Assembly (NCBI GenBank): GCA_009602725.1
Contig: WELB01000117.1
Coordinates: 85,279 to 107,772 of the forward strand
Length of the DNA stretch: 22,494 nucleotides
Direction of reading: 5' to 3'
Source of the DNA: Spirogloea muscicola
Lineage: Eukaryota; Streptophyta; Zygnematophyceae; Spirogloeales; Spirogloeaceae
In this document: piece by piece, positions 17,191-22,494 of the stretch
Position numbering within the stretch: the stretch's first letter is position 1
Layout of the letters: each line of letters opens with the position of its first letter
Program-made: the position numbers and the translations under genes
Notes under the pieces: model-generated
What the model saw: only the letters and a program-made list of their open reading frames with translations
Told to the model about the DNA's origin: nothing
Databases searched by the model: none

Positions 17191-20100
17191 ATGAAGCGCT
17201 TCTTCCAGCCGGTTGTCAAGGACCCCTCGTTCAAGCGCCAGCGCTCTCAGGGCACGCCTCCGGCTGCCGGCGACGTCGAGAGCGAGGGCCGCAGCCCTGC
17301 CGCTGCTGCTGACGCAGGTACATGGCAATGAGGCACTCTCAACAATGCAACAGTCAAAGCGTGTAACGCTCTTCTTGGGCTTGGTGTTCCCGCAACCTTC
17401 CTGCGCTTTGGGTTGCACAGAGCAGACTGGCCCGCCTCCCATGCCAGCTGCCACTAAAGCATCCCTGCAATTGTCCTGGCTTGGGTGCTTGCTCACTGCC
17501 TTTGGATTTGTGCCACCGGCCCGGTGGCACCCTTCTGCCCTTTGTCTCCGAGGTCATTGAAGCTGTTCAGAAGGCTTCAACGCTAGCCTTCCTGTGCAGG
17601 AATGCAGGTTCTAAAGAGTTTGCCATGTGTGAAAATTTCTACAAACGAAGCGAGAGGCGAACGGATTTATGCGAAGCACTTGAGCGCACTGTATAGAGGC
17701 TAACTGCATTCCGGAATAATTAAAATACAACAACAATGGTTGCCCTTAACTCACTCTAATGTGTAATATTCTTCAATGCAACTGCCACTTCTGTATGCAG
17801 GTCCTGTCAATCCATCGACGTTGCAGCAAGTGATTGGCAACCTCCAAGAAGCGCTGCCTGATGACAAGTCACAGCGAGTACCCTGCAATGAAATTGCTGA
17901 GTACCAAGGACAAGAAAGCAAGGCTGGGACTTCAATGAATGAAGTCGGAAAGGCATGTGAGAGAGGTGACGTGGAGAGTGGGATTACAAGCATTGGTCAA
18001 GCAAACGGGCAGAGTGGCAGCTCCAAAGCTGGCGGTGGTATGTGGCATATGTTTGATTCGAAGCGAGCGGCGTCAGCGTCAAGGGCAAGGAGTACAGAGG
18101 ACGATGTGGCAGCAATGCAAGGGGACGGAGAGGAGCCCAGAAAGTTCATGTCCTGGAACGCCAACAGCTTCCTCTTAAGGATGAAGAATGAGAGGGATGC
18201 TATGCTGGACTTTGTGCGGAAAGAAGACCCCGACGTCATTGCGATTCAAGTCAGGCGTGCTGGCCATGACTTTTATGAAGCTTTGCTACTTGAGTAATAG
18301 CACTGCTGTGTTTGCTGTCAAATATTGCTTGTCGATCTGCCCTTGCTGCACCCGCAAGCAGGGAGTATCCTTGCTCAACCAGCACATTTGTGTGCTTGCA
18401 GGTCGAGCTCACAACTTTCTGACACTGATTTTCAGGAGGTTCGCATGCCAGCTGCAGGAAAGAAGGGTGAGCCCAAGCTTCAAGACACCCTCAAAGATGA
18501 CACTGGACCGTCTCGCAACGACAAGGCTATCATGCTGAGAGCTCTGGCCACTCATCCACTTTCCCAATACAAGATTTGGTGGTCGCTGGGAGACAACAAG
18601 TATGGTGGAACCGCTTTGCTTGTCAAGAAGAGCATATGCTCTCTAGCAGTCAGCTTCAATCTTGAGGCTGATGCTGCTGCCAAGGGTGAGAGATCCTTCA
18701 AGCATGGCTACCTTACACAGAAGGCAACATCTCCGTTGTGACTAGCAAGCACGATATGTTGTATAGAGGTCCAACAGTAGTGTTTGCATGGTCAGGTGTG
18801 TCCATGCCTCCACATGTGCTAGGTAGATTAAGGAAAGTATGTCCACCAATGAAAGGCAGTGTGACAGGCGCCTAACACTTTTCTCCTTGTTCGTCTATCT
18901 CACAACTTGTTGCAGCGTGTCTAATCAACTACCACCTCCTGATAAAACAGGACTGCATGAGATGGAGGGGAGAGCAATTGTGGCGGAGTTCAATACGCTC
19001 ACTCTGATGACCACCTATGTCCCAAATAACTCCTGGCGAGATGAGCCCAGCGGCTTCCAGCGAAGGAGGGATTGGGATAGGAGGGTGCTCCAGTTTCTCC
19101 TCTCACGGCAGAAGACTTCCTCATCTCCTGATTCCAAAGAGGACGTTGCCAATTTGTCTTGCAAGCCCCTTGTCTGGTGTGGCGACCTCAATGTCAGGTG
19201 AACAAAGTGTTACCAGTCCTCAAATTATATTCTGGAGCTTGTGAGCCAATCTTTGTTGGAATACTTTTACTAGTCTCATTATCAGGGAAGTCGGACTGAC
19301 ATGCGGCTCCACCAGTGAGGGAGCACCACTTATATTTGTCGATATCTCCTCATAGGCTCTTTGTTGGCTGGAGCGCCTGCTCATGTCTGCCTGCACTTGA
19401 CATGTGTCTTCATCTCCTGACTGCCTCTTGAATCCTGCAGCCACGAGGCGGTTGATGTCACGCACCCCGAGTTTTTCCGAGACGCCAAGAAGGATGGTTA
19501 CATCCCCCCGAATGCAGAGGTTAGTATTCCAGTTACAGGTCTCACTGCTCGACCTTGTTGCTTGGTTGGCCTTGATTGTCAGCCAGCAAAACATTGTAGT
19601 CATAGTCCAAAGTTTTCCATCATTTTTGACAGGATCGAGGCCAACCAGGTTACACCCCGGCGGAGAGATTCCGCTTCTCAGAATTCCTTAGAAGGTGAGT
19701 GGGCTGGGAAGAGCTGGTTACACATTCCGGCTCTGCCTGAGCTGTCAGAGGACCAGGTAGTCTGTTATTTGTACATTGCCAAAGCTACTTTCATGGCTCA
19801 TGTCACTTGAGGTGCAGCTATTGTCCGTTATGCATGAGAAACACGAGAGGGTTAGTCATGAGAGACTCTCTTGTGTTGCTGAGTGCATACACAGGGGTGA
19901 TCTGGTGGATGCATACCGGCTCATGCACCCAGAAAAGGACCATGATGCAGGATACACATGGTCTGGCCATCCTGTTGGCAAGTATTGTTCTGAACCTTGG
20001 CAGGCTGACTCAAGTCAGAACTGCTGTCACAGAAATGGCATAAGGCAAGGTCCTTTTGAGTTGGTGTAGCATGTCACAACAATCTCCAGGATTATCCAAG

Positions 20101-20546
20101 TTCTCTGGAAAGTACTTCATCATACAGATTATCACACGAGATTCTTCATCGCTGCCCAGTAAAGTGTGTGAAGCTCACTGATCCTGTGACCAGATTTCGA
20201 GGCAAGCGGATGAGAATAGATTACTTCTTGGTGTCAAGGAGTATCACACATCGTGTAATGATGTGTACAATACATGGGACTGGCATTGAGATGGAAGGTG
20301 AGCTTCTCCCACTACATGGAGGTCCTTAATGACAGGATTTTATTTATGGATAGAGTATTGCACATTGCTTATGATCTCTTGCTATCACCCATGTGGCTAC
20401 TGCATGTTGGCAGGCTTGAGGCTCACCATTAGCTTGGCCTCAAGCTCCGAAGCTGCCGACACGTACTGAAGCAACCTTCATTGCAAACTGCAGGTTATCT
20501 TGGCAGTGACCATTGCCCAATCACTCTTGAGCTTCGACCAAGCTGA
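17191..20546 (+). CDS. APE1L: APE1L-type apurinic/apyrimidinic endonuclease, nine exons, complete
   Basis: A nuclear or plastid base-excision-repair enzyme of the exonuclease III/Exo_endo_phos family that cuts DNA 5' of abasic sites. Exons 17191-17317, 17801-18249, 18436-18685, 18951-19197, 19441-19519, 19633-19694, 19895-19981, 20194-20297 and 20494-20546 sum to 1458 nt (485 residues) with all phases matching. Catalytic residues by alignment of motifs: WNANSFLLR (N162), E193 in [12 protein letters not shown]298 in TTYVPNNS, D354 and N356 in WCGDLNVS, RMRIDYF (D443), and the final SDHCP (D474, H475). It matches plant APE1L more than APE1/ARP ([22 protein letters not shown]). The N-terminus [11 protein letters not shown] looks like a PCNA-binding-type peptide. 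Residues 44-156 are a polar, family-atypical insert before the nuclease domain. The start is the ATG at 17191, the only one giving the MKRFF start. Confidence 0.93.
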
Positions 20547-21340
20547 ATGCAGAGAGTTGACATCCATTGAGACTGCCTCGCCTATCCACTGGAGGCTCCC
20601 AACATTGCCACTACTCTGAAGTGAGAGCTGAGTGCTCATGCAGAAGCTCTACACGGGCAGGCCAACTGCTCGTTGGGCTGCACCTGGACGGTCTTCTGAG
20701 TCTGCTGTTTGCTCCTGCAGATCGTTTCAAGTGCCGCTTCTCCAGATCCACGAGAAGCTGTCACTTCCCTGCTATCCGCTGCCACAGCCCAGCTTGAAAA
20801 GGCTGGTATTCCTGCAGGCATGCACTTAGTGCATCTTCCCTGCAGGGACATTGGGACACGCTGCAGCTCGTGCTTCTTCAGGCAGCAGCTATCAACCAGG
20901 CTTGGTTGGGGACATTGGGGACGCCGCACCACTCAGATGGAGATCGCTAGCTTCCCACTGATTTCATGTAGGCAACATTCTGCCACTCTCGCCACAGCAA
21001 GGCCTTCGGGCAAAAGAGTCGCGCTCCCACCCTCTGCTCCAACATGCCGTCCATATCGTCAGCTCGTCAATGCTGACAGGCAGTGCATTTCCCCCACCTG
21101 CCAGTACCTATGGCGCGCCTTCATCACCAGGCCTCCAGCGGTCGGTCCATTTGGGCACACAGAGCCAGTGGACGTAGGATCCGCTTGCATCAAAGGGTAG
21201 ACAGCAGAGGTGGCCACCTTCTGTGCTGGGCCTCTGTCTCAACGCGAGTCGAGGAGGGCCCATGGAAGCTGGCCACGTCACAGCTGAGAGAAAGTTTTGG
21301 TGGGGCGTTGTGGCTGTTAAAAGGTATGAGCTCATCCAAA
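20547..21340 (+). other. 3' flank of APE1L without a recognised gene
   Basis: Open frames at 20709-21200 and on the minus strand at 20636-20932 are moderately long but show no domain I recognise. An undetected exon cannot be excluded. No TGTAA signal was found close to the APE1L stop. Confidence 0.3.
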
Positions 21341-21348
21341 GGGGGCAA

Positions 21349-21600
21349 GGGCTGTGGAAAGCCAGCAGAAGAGAAGGTGACAGTGTCCGAAGGGGCCGGA
21401 GAGTGCTGTTAATGGCCAGCCCAGAAAGAAAAGGACAAGGTCCACAAGGGGCCGGAAGTGCTGAACAGCAGCAGACGCCTCATGGATACGGAGTGGAACA
21501 ATGGACTAGTAAAGAGTGACTTGTAAAAAACAGAGAAGAGGAAGACGCTTCCAGTAAAGGGCGATGGCTGTGAGTGGCCAGCCCAGGAGAATGAGCTAAC
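21349..21600 (-). repeat. Three hairpin modules in series, minus orientation
   Basis: Cores lie at 21584-21566, 21423-21405 and 21366-21349. On the minus strand two of them are preceded by the GGCCCCTT tract (TTCCGGCCCCTTGTGGACC, then TTGTCCTTTTC) and all by TTCTGGGCTGGC or similar. The spacing is 161 and 57 bases, so it is not a uniform tandem repeat. Confidence 0.6.
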
Positions 21601-21690
21601 TAAGCTTAAGGGGCCAGAGAAAGCGCTAACGCACACAGTGACTCAGCATAGTGTAGTAAGGAGCGAGCTCTTTGAAGTGGCTCTGGCCAG

Positions 21691-21890
21691 TGGCTCTGGC
21701 CAGGGGACCCACTTCCAGGAGCCTAGCATCTCTGATCTGCGGCTGCTTAGCAGGGGTTACTGAGTGATTCGTAGCTGCTTTGTTTCTTTGTGTGCATGTT
21801 ATTCTTAGCGCTTCCCCTGGCCCCATTCTCGTACTTGGTTCATTCTTTTTTAGGCTGGCTTTTCCAGCCCCTATCCTCAATGGGCGAGCA
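21691..21890 (+). mobile_element. LINE ORF end plus full 3' UTR (copy J)
   Basis: The frame GSGQGTHFQEPSISDLRLLS then RGY ends at TGA 21761-21763. The 3' UTR follows: GTAGCTGCTTTGTTTCTTTG, TTCTTAGCGCTTCCCC, CTGGCCCC, TTGGTTCATTC, the hairpin core at 21853-21870 (GGCTGG, loop CTTTT, CCAGCC) and CTATCCTCAATGGGCGAGC. This is the clearest copy for defining what follows the LINE stop codon. Confidence 0.7.
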
Positions 21891-21899
21891 CTTTCTCTC

Positions 21900-22440
21900 T
21901 TTAAAATGGGGCGGGGTCTGTGAATAGCCAGATCCGAACGAGGTGGCAAGGTCCGAAGAGCGTGAAGGAGCCAAAACCACGAGGCCATGCAAGACACCAC
22001 AGCGAATGGGAGCCTGCTTACCCCGAGTCAGCAGCCGCAAGGTCAAGTCGCAGTGAGTTGCAGCTGGAGTGATTTGCAGCTCTGCTTCTCGTGTAGAGAG
22101 CCGGCTCCACTCGGGACCCTCAGGCTCTGGCCGCGCTTTCTCAGGCTAGCTCGGGGGTTCTCCCCATGATGTTCATAATTGATGGTTATTGTAGATTATT
22201 GTAGCGCAAATGCGCGTATTATTTTAGATTCCGCTCATTGAATTAGGTCACGCTCGCGCATGGTCGTACCAGCTGTCGGCCTCGCAGGCCGCCACGTGGT
22301 CGTGCTGATTGGCGCCGGCGCCGACGTGGTGCCACGTGGCCGTGGCAGCAGAGGCACGGCACGGCCGCGAGGCGGCGCGGGCCCCGCCGTATTTCCCGCC
22401 GCGAGACGCGCGTCGATCGCGGGGGCGGCCCTGGGCAGTC
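21900..22440 (+). promoter_or_regulatory. Promoter-like region with two G-boxes
   Basis: CACGTG occurs at 22293-22298 and 22333-22338; the second sits in a 10-bp palindrome GCCACGTGGC (22331-22340). GATTGGCGCC (22317-22326) may be a CCAAT-type box. Both lie 100-150 bases before a possible start codon at 22441. From 22160 to 22240 the sequence is AT-rich. No gene is visible before 22441. Confidence 0.35.
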
Positions 22441-22494
22441 ATGGCGGCGCGCGACGGCGAGGGCGGCTCCGAGGCCGACGCCGCCGAGAACCGC
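22441..22494 (+). CDS. Possible gene start running off the right edge
   Basis: The ATG at 22441 (GGCAGTCATGGCGGCG) opens an 18-codon frame, MAARDGEGGSEADAAENR, to the end of the window. It is GC-rich and acidic, typical of a first exon here. It sits downstream of the G-box region. The stretch is too short to name or prove. Confidence 0.35.
   Translation, partial: MAARDGEGGSEADAAENR

Noticed and set aside
16550-17194. Plus-strand open frame of 214 codons ending at the APE1L start (ATGA overlap)
   Set aside because: It has no ATG, is Arg/Ala/Gly-rich, and the region is also open on the other strand; best read as a GC-rich promoter and 5' UTR.
20709-21200. Open frame of 163 codons downstream of APE1L as a separate gene
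   Set aside because: It has no ATG at its start and no recognised domain or paired exons; kept only as an unassigned region.

Overview
The window looks like nuclear DNA of a green alga (Chlorophyta). The evidence is four recognisable genes broken by many short introns with GT..AG (and one apparent GC..AG) borders, a plastid-type D27 gene, an algal/fungal-type GFY acetate transporter, a plant-type APE1L endonuclease, and degenerate plant/green-algal telomere heptamers (AAACCCT-like). A trebouxiophyte is a reasonable guess because the nested LINE pattern resembles Zepp-type elements of Chlorella/Coccomyxa, but that is inference. No prokaryotic operons, rRNA, tRNA or CRISPR were seen.

Layout. 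1-1740: fragments of a non-LTR retrotransposon (LINE-like), one with an open frame running off the left edge. 2491-3916 (minus): a complete six-exon GPR1/FUN34/YaaH (GFY) acetate-transporter gene with a perfect 13-bp hairpin just 3' of its stop. 4000-9190: a long gene-poor stretch of LINE pieces, a recurring hairpin module, a cluster of four CACGTG boxes, telomere-like heptamers and a possible solo-LTR/TATA region. 9193-10903 (plus): a complete six-exon D27-like carotenoid isomerase gene. 11772-13692 (plus): exons of a DUF3419 (betaine-lipid BtaA-like) gene, with one in-frame TAA and no visible N-terminal half, probably a pseudogene or incomplete. 14240-16550: a second LINE nest in both orientations. 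17191-20546 (plus): a complete nine-exon APE1L-type AP endonuclease gene. 20547-22440: more module copies and a promoter-like GC-rich end, followed by a possible gene start at 22441.

The host genes do not form a pathway. D27 acts on plastid carotenoids, DUF3419 proteins belong to the betaine-lipid aminocarboxypropyl-transferase family, GFY moves acetate, and APE1L repairs abasic sites. The most unusual feature is the repeat landscape. A hairpin module (17 cores counted by eye, 9 plus and 8 minus) lies in the 3' UTR of the LINE. It also abuts the 5' breakpoint of several truncated LINE copies, each broken at a different point in the ORF. That is what self-targeted, nested insertion would produce. 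All exon maps are manual, based on frame continuity and splice consensus.
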